This document shows positions 28,265-37,430 of a stretch of DNA of 64,000 nt, one piece after another. Below the pieces are notes generated by a model. That model was given only the letters and a program-made list of their open reading frames with translations. It searched no databases and had not been told where the DNA came from. A program made the position numbers and the translations under genes. Position 1 is the first letter of the stretch. The number at the start of each line of letters is the position of its first letter. This DNA is from Thermomonas carbonis (lineage in GTDB: Bacteria > Pseudomonadota > Gammaproteobacteria > Xanthomonadales > Xanthomonadaceae), in NCBI RefSeq assembly GCF_014396975.1, contig NZ_CP060719.1:745501-809500 (forward strand), read 5' to 3'.

Positions 28265-30352
28265 ATGGACAGTGATCGCTGGCAGCGCTTGCAGAACGCA
28301 CTGGGTGCGGCCGTGGATTGCCCCGTCGACCAGCGCCCGGCACTGATCGACCGTCTCTGCGCAGGCGATCAGGGCTTTCGCTCCGAGCTCGAATCGCTGG
28401 TGCGCGAGTGGGATGCAGACCCGGGTTTCCTCGAACGACCGCCCGATATCGGTGCCCCGACCTTCGAGCTGCCGGAGGATGCCGACCCGCTGCTGGGCTG
28501 CGGCGTCGGCGCGTGGACGATCGTGCGCCGCATCGGCTCCGGCGGCATGGGGTCGGTGTACCTGGCCGAGCGCAGCGACGGCGGCTTTGCGCAGCAGGCT
28601 GCGATCAAGATCATCGCCCGTGGGCTGGAATCGGCCGATCTGGTTGCGCGCTTCACCACCGAACGGCGGATCCTGGCTGCACTCGACCATCCGAACATCG
28701 CCACCCTGCTTGACGGCGGCGTCACCGCGGACGGGCGGCCCTGGTTTGCGATGCCCTATCTCGAGGGCGCCCAACCGCTGGACGCCTGGTGCGACGACCG
28801 GCGGCTGCCGCTCGCCGGCCGGATCGACCTGCTGCGTCAGGTCTGTGGCGCGGCGCAGTTCGCGCACCAGAATCTCGTCGTTCACCGCGACATCAAGCCG
28901 GCCAACATCCTGGTCACCCCGCAGGGAACGCCGATGCTGATGGACTTCGGCATCGCCAAGCTGCTCGACCGACCGGGTCAGGACCAGACCGCCACGCAGA
29001 TCTACACGCCGCAGTACGCCAGCCCGGAACAACGCAGCGGCGCGCCGGTGACCACGGCCAGCGACATCTACCAGCTCGGCATCCTGTGCTACCGGCTGTT
29101 CTGCGGCGAGCTTCCCTTCGACGGCAACGGGCAGGCAGCGGATGCGAACGCCGCCAAGCCCTCGGAGCGCGTCACCGCCGCGGCCGCTGAGCTGCGCGGC
29201 GAAACCGAACATGGCCTGCGCCGCCGATTGCGCGGCGATCTCGACACCATTTGCCTGCACGCACTGCGCTTCGACCCCCAGCGGCGCTACCGTTCCGCGG
29301 AAGGCCTGTCGGACGATCTCAAGCTGCACCTGCGCGGGCTGCCGGTGGACGCGCGACCGGACACCTTCCTGTACCGGGCAGGCAAGTTCCTCAACCGCAA
29401 CCGCTGGAGCGCATCGCTCACGGTGCTGCTGATTGCCGTTGCGCTCGGCTTCGGCGTGTTCGCGTCGCAGACGGCCTCGCGCATTGCCCTGCAGAGCGAT
29501 GCCCTGCGCACCGAGCGCGACCGCGCCGAGATCACCGCGCAATTCCTGACCCGGCTGTTCGAGCAGGCCGACCCCACCCGCGCGCAGCGCGACATCACCG
29601 CCGGCGAAATGCTGCAGCGTGGACTCGAATTGCTCCAGGACAGCGATACGCTGCGCGATGGCGAGCGGGCGGCGGTGCTGACCGCCGTCGGCGGTGCCTA
29701 TCAGGCCCGCGGTGAATGGGACCGCGCCCGCAGCGTGCTCGCCGACGCGGTGGAAACGGGACGCCGAGCCGGCCTGAGCGGCAAGCCACGCAGCAACAGC
29801 CTGCTTGAACTGTCGAAAGTGGAATACCGCCTCGAGAACTACGCGGCATCCGAGCGTCTCGCACGCCAGGCGCTGGCGGCGCTCGATGGCGCGCTGGATG
29901 TCGAGCCCAACGATCGCACCAGCGCGCTCAACCAGATCGCGCTGGCGCTCAGCGACCAGGATCGCCTCGACGAGGCGGCGGTGCTGCTGGAACAAGTGGT
30001 GGCGCTGCGGCGCAGCCAGCCCGGCGCCGACACCGACCAGAACCTCAGCGCCAGTCTCAACAACCTGGGCATGACCTACATGGAGCTGAACCGGCTCGAC
30101 CGCGCCGAAGCCGCGTTCGTGGACTCGCTGGCGATCATCGAACGACGCTTCGGCCCACAGCATCCCTATGGCGCCTTCGTGCGCGGCGGTCGCGCCAGCC
30201 TGCATGAGCAACGCGGCGATCTGGAGCTGGCGCGAAAAGACCTGCAGGATGCCGAGCGCATCGCCACCAGCACGCTCGACGAGGGTCACCCCTTCATCGC
30301 CGAGGTGCGCCAGCGGCTGGAACGCATGTCTCCCGGTGGCGATTCGCCATGA
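28265..30352 (+). CDS. Transmembrane Ser/Thr protein kinase with TPR domain (module 2)
   Basis: The 695-residue protein is laid out like the module 1 kinase: helical N-terminus, kinase (about 84-350) with glycine loop IGSGGMG, Lys115, HRDIKPAN with Asp209, DFGIAK with Asp227 and YASPEQ, one membrane segment (~379-402), then TPR-like repeats expected in the periplasm. The catalytic set is complete. The two kinases match most around the membrane-proximal segment (QADPTRA) and the TPRs. The stop overlaps the ECF gene start (ATGA), so here the kinase precedes its sigma factor, the reverse of module 1. Confidence 0.9.
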   Translation: MDSDRWQRLQNALGAAVDCPVDQRPALIDRLCAGDQGFRSELESLVREWDADPGFLERPPDIGAPTFELPEDADPLLGCGVGAWTIVRRIGSGGMGSVYLAERSDGGFAQQAAIKIIARGLESADLVARFTTERRILAALDHPNIATLLDGGVTADGRPWFAMPYLEGAQPLDAWCDDRRLPLAGRIDLLRQVCGAAQFAHQNLVVHRDIKPANILVTPQGTPMLMDFGIAKLLDRPGQDQTATQIYTPQYASPEQRSGAPVTTASDIYQLGILCYRLFCGELPFDGNGQAADANAAKPSERVTAAAAELRGETEHGLRRRLRGDLDTICLHALRFDPQRRYRSAEGLSDDLKLHLRGLPVDARPDTFLYRAGKFLNRNRWSASLTVLLIAVALGFGVFASQTASRIALQSDALRTERDRAEITAQFLTRLFEQADPTRAQRDITAGEMLQRGLELLQDSDTLRDGERAAVLTAVGGAYQARGEWDRARSVLADAVETGRRAGLSGKPRSNSLLELSKVEYRLENYAASERLARQALAALDGALDVEPNDRTSALNQIALALSDQDRLDEAAVLLEQVVALRRSQPGADTDQNLSASLNNLGMTYMELNRLDRAEAAFVDSLAIIERRFGPQHPYGAFVRGGRASLHEQRGDLELARKDLQDAERIATSTLDEGHPFIAEVRQRLERMSPGGDSP

Positions 30353-30933
30353 GCGGACACATCACGCGCCTGCTGTACGAGGCCAGCGGCGGCAATCGCG
30401 ACGCCCTCGATGCGCTGATGCCTCTGCTTTACGCGCAATTGCACGATGCCGCACACCGGCAGCTGCGCGGCGAACGCGCCGGCCACACCCTCGACACCGC
30501 CGCACTGGTCAATGAAACCTATCTGCGGCTCGCCGCGCAAGAGCGCGCGCAGTGGCAGAGCCGCGTGCAGTTTCTTGCGGTGGCTTCGCTGGTCATGCGT
30601 CGCGTGCTGGTCAACCACGCCAAGCAGCGCAATCGGCACAAGCGCGGCGGCAGCGGCGAACCGCTCACCCTGGGCCATGCGCAGCACGTTGCCGCCGACA
30701 CTCCCGAGGTGGATGTCGAGGCGCTCGATCAGGCGCTGGACCGGCTTGCCGAGATCGACGCCCGCGCGGCCCGTGTCGTCGAATGCCGCTACTTCGGCGG
30801 CCTGGACATCCACGAAACCGCCGAAGCCCTCAACATCGCGGCCGCCACCGTCAAGCGCGACTGGGTGCTCGCCAAGACCTGGCTGCGGCGCGAACTGGAA
30901 GGCGGCGCTGGAGCACCCGAACCGGCGGCCTGA
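30349..30933 (+). CDS. ECF sigma factor, TIGR02999/Sigma70_ECF type (module 2)
   Basis: The 194-residue protein has sigma region 2 (about 5-100) and a region 4 HTH ([20 protein letters not shown] then [13 protein letters not shown]). As in module 1, region 2.2 lacks the acidic run and reads LDTAALVNE with Thr50 at the position aligned with Thr45 of the other sigma factor. It is coupled to the kinase gene by a 4-bp overlap. No anti-sigma factor is present. The likely target is the adhesin gene downstream. Confidence 0.9.
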   Translation: MSGHITRLLYEASGGNRDALDALMPLLYAQLHDAAHRQLRGERAGHTLDTAALVNETYLRLAAQERAQWQSRVQFLAVASLVMRRVLVNHAKQRNRHKRGGSGEPLTLGHAQHVAADTPEVDVEALDQALDRLAEIDARAARVVECRYFGGLDIHETAEALNIAAATVKRDWVLAKTWLRRELEGGAGAPEPAA

Positions 30934-31139
30934 ATGCGGCAACGCTGCGCCCGCGCCGGGCGTGGCATTGCATGGATGAGCCTTTTTCTCCCCGACTGTT
31001 GCGTCTCTTGTTGAACGGCCTCTCTTGGCCGCCGGCCCGCAACCGATCGGAGATCTCCATGCAAACGTCGCAACTTCCCGTGCACGCACCACGGCGTCAA
31101 GCCGCCGACCGCCCCGCAGCTTCCAGCGGAGGGCGGCTC

Positions 31140-34100
31140 ATGAACCGGATAGACGAGTCGGTATCGAACCCGGCGCTGGCCGCCCCGGCGGTGGCATCGG
31201 AATACGCTGGACGACGACGTGACGTGTCGGGATCGCGGCGCTCGGCCCTGGTCGCCGCCGTCTGTGCCGCGCTGGCGCTCGGCTTGTGCGGACCGGCCGT
31301 TGCCGGCGATGTCTGCGACGGCTCCAACGATGCCGGCGAGCAGGATCTCGACAGTACGGCAGATGGCTTCGATGCCGTCGCCTGCGGCAGGGAAAACGAG
31401 GCCAGCGGCTTTGGCAGCATCGCATTCGGCACCGATAACATTTCCAACGGAGGACACAGCAACGCGTTCGGCTATACGAATATTTCCAGCGGCGCGATCA
31501 GCAACGCCTTCGGTGTCCTCAATGAAGCCACCGGCGACAACAGCAGCGCGTTCGGTTTCAACAACACGGCCAGTGGTGAAGACAGCAGCGCCTTCGGCAA
31601 CGGGTCGAACGCACTGAATGTCGCCGCCAGCGCGTTTGGCCTCAACAACCTGGCCAGCGGCTTGCGAAGCAACGCCTTCGGCGGGGAAAACACCGCCAGC
31701 GGTGAAAACAGCGGCGCCTTCGGTTACGACAATACCGCATCCGGCCCTGCCAGCGCCGCCCACGGCTTCGGCAACAGTGCTACAAGCTTTTCTGGCATTG
31801 CTTTCGGGTCCAGAAATACCGTCAGCGGCCAATCCGGTGGCGCGTTCGGCATTGACAACACGGCGGAGGGCATCAGTAGCGGCGCGTTCGGCATCGACAA
31901 CACGGCGGCGGGGACCAGCAGCAGTTCTTTCGGCACCCGAAATCTGGCTTCGGGGCTCTTCAGCAGTGCCTTCGGGTACGAGAACACTGCCAGCGGCGAG
32001 CTCAGCACCTCGTTCGGCTCTTTGACCATTGCCAGCGGCATTCGCAGTAGCGCATTCGGGCATCAGGCGCAAGCGTTGAACTTCGGCAGCACTGCGATCG
32101 GCTACATGGCCATTGCTGACCGCGACTATGCAGTATCGGTGGGCAACAGCAGTCGGCTGAACCAGATCATCTACCTGGCCGACGGTACCGAGGACACCGA
32201 TGCGATCAACCTGCGCCAGCTCAATGCCGCCATTGCCGGCGTTGCAGTGGGCGACAACCCCTACTTTCAGGCGAATGGCGCTGGCGACGGCAGTGACGAC
32301 GCGATCGCCAGCGGTCTCCAATCGGTAGCCGCCGGTGTCTATAACGAGGCCAGCGGCGAGCAGAGCAGCGCATTGGGCGGGTTCAACGAGGCCAGCGGTG
32401 TTGGCAGCAGTGCAATCGGCCGTGAAAACCGGGCGAGCGGAGAAGACAGCAGCGCGTTCGGCTCCACAAGCAGTGCATTCGGAATTTCCAGCAGCGCTTT
32501 CGGCTATACCAATCATGCGACGGGGGACTACAGCACCGCAGTTGGCTACGACAATTCGGCAGAAGGTCCATACAGCAGCACCGTCGGTGCGTTGAACCTC
32601 GCCACCGCTGACTACAGCAATGCTTTCGGCACGTCCAACGTCGCCAGTAGCGGGTACAGCAGCGCCGTTGGCGTCAGCAACATTGCCGGTGGCGCGGAGA
32701 GCAACGCCTTCGGCGCCTTCAACGAGGCCAATGGCGAGAGCAGCAGCGCCGTCGGCTACGGAAACGCCGCCACCGGCGACGACAGCAGCGCCCTCGGCAA
32801 CGACAACGATGCCTCCGGCTCCGAGAGCAGTGCCTTCGGCGTCGGAAACGTCGCCGATGGCGGGCTCAGCAGCGCCTTCGGCTACGAAAACGCCGCCACC
32901 GGCAGCGACAGCAGCGCGTTCGGCTACGGCAACATCGCCAGCGGGATCTACAGCAGCGCCGTCGGCAACGCAAATACCGCCATTGGGGCCTACAGCAGCG
33001 CGTTCGGCTATTTCAACACGGCCAGCGCTGACTTCAGTAATGCTTTCGGCTCGTACACCGTCGCCAGTGGCGGGAACAGCAGCGCGTTCGGTTATTTCAA
33101 CACCGCCAGCGGAAGCTACAGCAGTGCTCTCGGCGCCGGGAATACTGCCAGCGGCACCATCAGCGCTGCCGTCGGCTACAGCAACACCGCCAGCGGCGGC
33201 GGCAGCAACGCGTACGGCTCCGGCAATGTCGCCAGCGGCGAATACAGCAGCGCCTTTGGCCACCAGAGCGAAGCACTCAACATCGGCAGCACCGCCATCG
33301 GTTACCAGGCGGTGGCCGACCGCGACTACGCGGTCTCGGTGGGCAGCGACAGCCGCCTGAGCCAGATCATCTACGTCGCCGACGGCACCGAGGACACCGA
33401 TGCAGTCAACGTGCGCCAGTTGAACTCGGCGATCATGTCGGCCGGTGGGTTCGCCGATCTGTCCGGCTTCGCCAATGCGTTCGGCGGCGGTGCCGGTTGG
33501 GCGGGCGGGATGTTCACAGCACCGACCTTCACCATCCAGGGCAACAACTTCAACGACGTGGCCTCGGCATTCGCGGCGGTGGATTCGCAGCTGACCCTGC
33601 TGGCCGCGAATGTCGGTGGCCCGGCCGGTCCCGAAGGTCCGCAGGGTCCCGAAGGCCCGACCGGTCCGACCGGACCCGAAGGTCCGGCAGGTCCCGCAGG
33701 CCCGACCGGCCCCGAAGGTCCCACGGGTCCGACCGGTCCCGAAGGTCCGGATGGTCCGGAAGGCCCCGCGGGTCCGCAAGGCCCGGAAGGTCCCGCAGGC
33801 CCGCAGGGCCCGACAGGTCCACAGGGCCCGGCCGGGCAGGATGCCGACATGAGCCAGGTGGCGCAGATGGTCGAGGACGGCGACGCGGCCACGCTTGCAT
33901 CGGCCAATGCCTATGCGGATGCCGGCGATGAAGCGACGCTCGCTTCGGCCAATGCGCATGCGGATGCCGGTGATGCGGCGACGCTGTCCGCATCCATGGC
34001 GCACGCCGACGCCGGTGATGCGGCCACGTTGACCGCATCGAAGTCCTACACCGACAGCACCGCCACGCAGACGCTGAGCTCGGCGAAGTCGTACACCGAT

Positions 34101-34412
34101 GCGAAGTTCGCCGCCTGGACCGACACCTTCACCCAGTACCAGCAGCAGGTGGATCGCCGCTTCGCCCAGACCGATACCCGCATCGACCGGATCGGCGCGA
34201 TGGGCACCGCGATGACCCAGATGGCGGTGAACGCGGCCAACGGCAACAGCGAGCGTGGTCGCATCGCGATCGGCGTCGGCGCGCAGGGGAGCCAGGGCGC
34301 GGTGTCGATCGGCTACGGCAAGCGCATCGGGGACCGCGGATCGTTCTCCCTCGGCGCCTCGTTCGCCAGCGGTGAGAGCTCGGTGGGTGGCGGCTTCGGC
34401 TTCGACCTGTAG
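31140..34412 (+). CDS. YadA-type trimeric autotransporter adhesin with collagen-like tract (module 2)
   Basis: The ATG at 31140 follows GGAGGG and gives 1,090 residues; an ATG at 31059 would add 27. The n-region is long (about 37 residues) before the hydrophobic signal core, ending [10 protein letters not shown]. The mature tip repeats the GDVC...AVAC cysteine pair of adhesin 1. Head 1 is shorter than in adhesin 1, head 2 longer. Necks lie at ~345 and ~746, 25 Gly-X-Y triplets at 827-901, five 15-residue coiled-coil repeats, and a barrel anchor almost identical to adhesin 1. The leader between 30934 and 31139 is 206 bp; I find no clear promoter in it. Confidence 0.93.
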   Translation: MNRIDESVSNPALAAPAVASEYAGRRRDVSGSRRSALVAAVCAALALGLCGPAVAGDVCDGSNDAGEQDLDSTADGFDAVACGRENEASGFGSIAFGTDNISNGGHSNAFGYTNISSGAISNAFGVLNEATGDNSSAFGFNNTASGEDSSAFGNGSNALNVAASAFGLNNLASGLRSNAFGGENTASGENSGAFGYDNTASGPASAAHGFGNSATSFSGIAFGSRNTVSGQSGGAFGIDNTAEGISSGAFGIDNTAAGTSSSSFGTRNLASGLFSSAFGYENTASGELSTSFGSLTIASGIRSSAFGHQAQALNFGSTAIGYMAIADRDYAVSVGNSSRLNQIIYLADGTEDTDAINLRQLNAAIAGVAVGDNPYFQANGAGDGSDDAIASGLQSVAAGVYNEASGEQSSALGGFNEASGVGSSAIGRENRASGEDSSAFGSTSSAFGISSSAFGYTNHATGDYSTAVGYDNSAEGPYSSTVGALNLATADYSNAFGTSNVASSGYSSAVGVSNIAGGAESNAFGAFNEANGESSSAVGYGNAATGDDSSALGNDNDASGSESSAFGVGNVADGGLSSAFGYENAATGSDSSAFGYGNIASGIYSSAVGNANTAIGAYSSAFGYFNTASADFSNAFGSYTVASGGNSSAFGYFNTASGSYSSALGAGNTASGTISAAVGYSNTASGGGSNAYGSGNVASGEYSSAFGHQSEALNIGSTAIGYQAVADRDYAVSVGSDSRLSQIIYVADGTEDTDAVNVRQLNSAIMSAGGFADLSGFANAFGGGAGWAGGMFTAPTFTIQGNNFNDVASAFAAVDSQLTLLAANVGGPAGPEGPQGPEGPTGPTGPEGPAGPAGPTGPEGPTGPTGPEGPDGPEGPAGPQGPEGPAGPQGPTGPQGPAGQDADMSQVAQMVEDGDAATLASANAYADAGDEATLASANAHADAGDAATLSASMAHADAGDAATLTASKSYTDSTATQTLSSAKSYTDAKFAAWTDTFTQYQQQVDRRFAQTDTRIDRIGAMGTAMTQMAVNAANGNSERGRIAIGVGAQGSQGAVSIGYGKRIGDRGSFSLGASFASGESSVGGGFGFDL
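31400..33290 (+). repeat. Degenerate 42-bp repeats encoding the YadA head, adhesin 2
   Basis: The same 14-residue beta-roll unit as in adhesin 1, in two blocks (about 31400-32080 and 32290-33270). Unit counts differ between the two genes, so repeats have been gained or lost. Confidence 0.85.
33618..33842 (+). repeat. Collagen-like Gly-X-Y tract, adhesin 2
   Basis: Twenty-five Gly-X-Y triplets without interruption. Gly-Pro-Thr is common here but absent in adhesin 1. It is seven triplets longer than the adhesin 1 tract. Confidence 0.95.
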
Positions 34413-34453
34413 TTCCACCGACGGCTGGGCAAGCCGGGCACAGGGACGTGCGA

Positions 34454-34481
34454 CGGGAGCGGGCAACCGCTCCCGTTTTTT
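34454..34481 (+). terminator. Rho-independent terminator of adhesin 2
   Basis: The same 9-bp stem and GCAA loop as the adhesin 1 terminator, followed by six T. The whole ~70-bp 3' leader between stop and terminator is nearly identical in the two modules. Confidence 0.95.
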
Positions 34482-34496
34482 GGTTGGAACCGCGGC

Positions 34497-34524
34497 CGGG
34501 AATCGGGGCTGAAGCCCCTCCCAC
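34497..34524. repeat. REP-like element
   Basis: GGGGCT-GA-AGCCCC followed by TCCCACA matches the short intergenic palindrome common in xanthomonads and pseudomonads. It lies between the adhesin 2 terminator and the 3' end of ppc. Confidence 0.7.
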
Positions 34525-34553
34525 AAAAGCACTTTCCGCGCAGGCACCGATGC

Positions 34554-37268
34554 CTAGCCGGTGTTCTGGATGCCCGCGGCGATGCCGTTGACGGTCGCCA
34601 CCAGCGCACGCAACAGCGCTTCGTCCTCGCGGCCACCGGCCCGCCAGCGTCGCAGCAGGTCGACCTGCAGCAGGCTGATCGGGTCGACGTAGGGATTGCG
34701 CAGGCGGATCGACAGCCGCAGCCGGTAGTCGTCCGCCAGCAATTCGTCGCGTCCCTTGATCGCCAGGATCGCGTCGCGGGTGCGTTCGAACTCCTCCACG
34801 ATCTGCGGGAAGAACGCATCGTGCGCGTCGCCGGCGAGCAGCGAGTAGCGCTCGAAGATGTCGACGTCGGATTTCGCCATCAGCATCTCGACATCGTCGA
34901 TCGCCGCGGCGAAGAAACGCCAATCGCGCGCCATCGCCGCCATCGCGTCGAGGCCGTGGGTATCGATGCCGTTTTGCAACGCGGTGCCGACGCCATACCA
35001 GCCGGTCAGGCCGGAGCGGTTCTGCGACCACGCGAACACCCACGGGATCGCGCGCAGGTTGGCGATGCCGCCATCGCGACGTCGCGACGGACGCGAGCCG
35101 ATCCGCAACTGCTCGATCACGTCGATCGGCGTGGCCGCGCGGAAATACGCGGGGAAATCCTCGCGCTCATGCACCAGCGCGCGGTAGTGCGTGCGCGAGG
35201 TGCGGGCGAGTTCGGCGGCGATGTCGCGCCACGGTGCTTCGCGTGGCTCGGGCGGGCGCGGGCGCAGGCTGGCGCGCAGCACCGCACCGGTCATTTGCTC
35301 GAGATTTCGCAGCGCCAATGCGCGAATGCCGTACTTGCGGTGGATCACCTCGCCCTGCTCGGTGACGCGCATGCGCCCGTCCACCGACCCGCGCGGCGCG
35401 GCGATGATCGCGCGCTCGGTCTTGCCGCCACCGCGGCTCACCGAACCACCACGGCCATGGAAGAACACGATCGCCACGCCGGCCTCGCGGGCCAGCTCCA
35501 GCAGGTCCACCTGCGCGCGTTGCAGCGCCCAACGCGAGGCCAGCAAGCCGCCGTCCTTGGCGCTGTCGCTGTAACCCAGCATCACCGTCTGTCGATTACC
35601 ACGCGCGGCCAGGTGCGCGCGATAGACCGGATCGGCGAACAGCGCGCGCATGACCTCGGGCGCGGCCTGCAGGTCGTCGACGGTCTCGAACAACGGCGCG
35701 ACATCGAGCGGCACCGCATCGTCGTCCACGCAGCCGGCGATGCGCGCCAGCGCGAGCACCGCCAGCGCGTCGGCTTCGCTGCGGCTCATGCTGATGATGT
35801 ACGGGCCGAAGGCGTGTTCGCCGAGGGTGCGGCGCAATTCGTGCACGGTGCGGAACACCGCCAGCGTCGACACCGCCGAGGGCGCGTTCGGTGCCGACAC
35901 CGCCGCACCTTCGATCAATGCATGCAGGCGCTCGACCCGTGCCGGTACCGGCTGTGTCGCCCAGTCGGCATGGTTATCAAGTGCGGCCAGCGCATCGTCG
36001 TGCGCGGCGGAATCCTGGCGCAGGTCCAGCGCGGCCATGTGGAAGCCGAAGGTGCGCGCGCGCCACAACACGCGCTGCAGGGCGAAGCGCCCGGCCTGGT
36101 CGCCACGATGGTGGGCCAGGCTGGCATCGATCAGTTCGAGGTCGGCGATGAAGGCACCGGCATCCGGATAGCCACCCGTGCCGCCCGCCACCGTTGCCGA
36201 CAGGCGGCCCCGCATCTGTCCCAGCAATTGCCGGTACGGCATGTCGGCCAGCCGCGGCCGCGCACGCACCGCGCCGTCGGGCAGCAGCGACTTGTATTCG
36301 TCCGTTCGCGCTGTGATCGCGGCATCGAAACCCACGCGCTCTTCGCTCTGGGTGAGGATGTCGCCGAGCGCGCGCAGGTCGGACTGGTAGCAGGCCAGCG
36401 CCTGCGCACGTTGCGCGGCGAGCGCGTCGCGCACCGTCGTCGCGCCGACGTTCGGATTGCCGTCCATGTCGCCGCCGACCCAGGTGCCGAAGCGCAGCAG
36501 CGGCGGCAATTCGATGCGCTCGCCGTACACCGCCTCGATCGCGCCCACGAATGCTTCGTAGAACACCGGCAGCACGCGATACAGCACGCTGGAGAGATAG
36601 AAGCCGATGTGCTCGACCTCGTCGGCGACGGTCGGCTTGTGCGGCGGCACTTCGGTGGTCTGCCACGTGGTGGTGAGCGACTGGCGGATGCGTGCGTCGT
36701 CGGCCCCGCGTTCCGGCGGCGTGCGGGTGCGGTCGATGTCGGCGACCAGGCGCTCGACGATCGTGCGCTCCTTCAGCAGCAACGCACGCCGCACCGCTTC
36801 GGTCGGATGCGCAGTGAACACTGGCTCGATGCACATCCGCGGCAGCAGCGCCTGCAATTCCGGCAAACCGACGCCGTCATTGCGCAACTCCAGCAGCACC
36901 GCTTCCAGGCTGCCCGGCTGCGGCGCGCTGCCCGTGCGCTGGTAATCACGGCGGCGACGGATGCGATGCACGCGCTCGGCGACATTGGTCGCGCCGAAGT
37001 AGGCCGCGAACGCACGCACCAGCGCCTCGGCATCGCCCAAGGTCACTTCGGACAGGCGCTGCGCGAGCGCATCCACCGGCTCGCCCTGCTCGCGGCGGGC
37101 AATCGCGATGCGCCGCACCGCCTCGACCTGCTGCAGGAATTCCGCCGAGACCTGCTCGGCCAGCATGTCGCCGACCATGGCACCCAGGCGGCGCACGTCA
37201 TCGCGCAACAGGGTGTCGGACTCGGCGAAATCGAGGGGTTCGCGCAGCGGGCGGGCAATCGGTGTCAT
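34554..37268 (-). CDS. ppc: Phosphoenolpyruvate carboxylase
   Basis: The 904-residue protein has the family signatures in order: FTAHPTEAVRR with catalytic His154, GGDMDGNPNV, LGYSDSAKDGG, the FHGRGGSVSRGGG loop and the C-terminal IQNTG. It carboxylates phosphoenolpyruvate to oxaloacetate to refill the TCA cycle. The terminal IQNTG, where inhibitors such as aspartate act in the family, is intact. The length is typical. It is monocistronic, with a divergent gene at 37431. Confidence 0.97.
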   Translation of the reverse strand: MTPIARPLREPLDFAESDTLLRDDVRRLGAMVGDMLAEQVSAEFLQQVEAVRRIAIARREQGEPVDALAQRLSEVTLGDAEALVRAFAAYFGATNVAERVHRIRRRRDYQRTGSAPQPGSLEAVLLELRNDGVGLPELQALLPRMCIEPVFTAHPTEAVRRALLLKERTIVERLVADIDRTRTPPERGADDARIRQSLTTTWQTTEVPPHKPTVADEVEHIGFYLSSVLYRVLPVFYEAFVGAIEAVYGERIELPPLLRFGTWVGGDMDGNPNVGATTVRDALAAQRAQALACYQSDLRALGDILTQSEERVGFDAAITARTDEYKSLLPDGAVRARPRLADMPYRQLLGQMRGRLSATVAGGTGGYPDAGAFIADLELIDASLAHHRGDQAGRFALQRVLWRARTFGFHMAALDLRQDSAAHDDALAALDNHADWATQPVPARVERLHALIEGAAVSAPNAPSAVSTLAVFRTVHELRRTLGEHAFGPYIISMSRSEADALAVLALARIAGCVDDDAVPLDVAPLFETVDDLQAAPEVMRALFADPVYRAHLAARGNRQTVMLGYSDSAKDGGLLASRWALQRAQVDLLELAREAGVAIVFFHGRGGSVSRGGGKTERAIIAAPRGSVDGRMRVTEQGEVIHRKYGIRALALRNLEQMTGAVLRASLRPRPPEPREAPWRDIAAELARTSRTHYRALVHEREDFPAYFRAATPIDVIEQLRIGSRPSRRRDGGIANLRAIPWVFAWSQNRSGLTGWYGVGTALQNGIDTHGLDAMAAMARDWRFFAAAIDDVEMLMAKSDVDIFERYSLLAGDAHDAFFPQIVEEFERTRDAILAIKGRDELLADDYRLRLSIRLRNPYVDPISLLQVDLLRRWRAGGREDEALLRALVATVNGIAAGIQNTG

Positions 37269-37430
37269 CGCCGCAGGCTAGCGCGTTTCATGACGCGCTG
37301 CAGCATCGGTTTCGGGCGTGACCATCCGCAGCCGGATGACGGCTCGCGATCGCCTGGAGGCGACAACACGGCCTTTGCCTGGTCTGCCCGAGTGCGGTAA
37401 AAACCGGATACGGGCACAAGGAACGTGGAG

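Noticed and set aside
24658..31139. A shared ECF promoter motif before the two adhesin genes (24658-24752 and 30934-31139)
   Set aside because: I compared both leaders by eye and found no convincing common -35/-10 pair; only T- and C-rich stretches match. It would need transcription start data.
30789..34547. A 1,252-codon open frame antisense to the second adhesin gene
   Set aside because: The sense strand has a signal peptide, YadA repeats, necks and an anchor. The antisense frame is low-complexity and is open only because of the GC-rich repeat codons.
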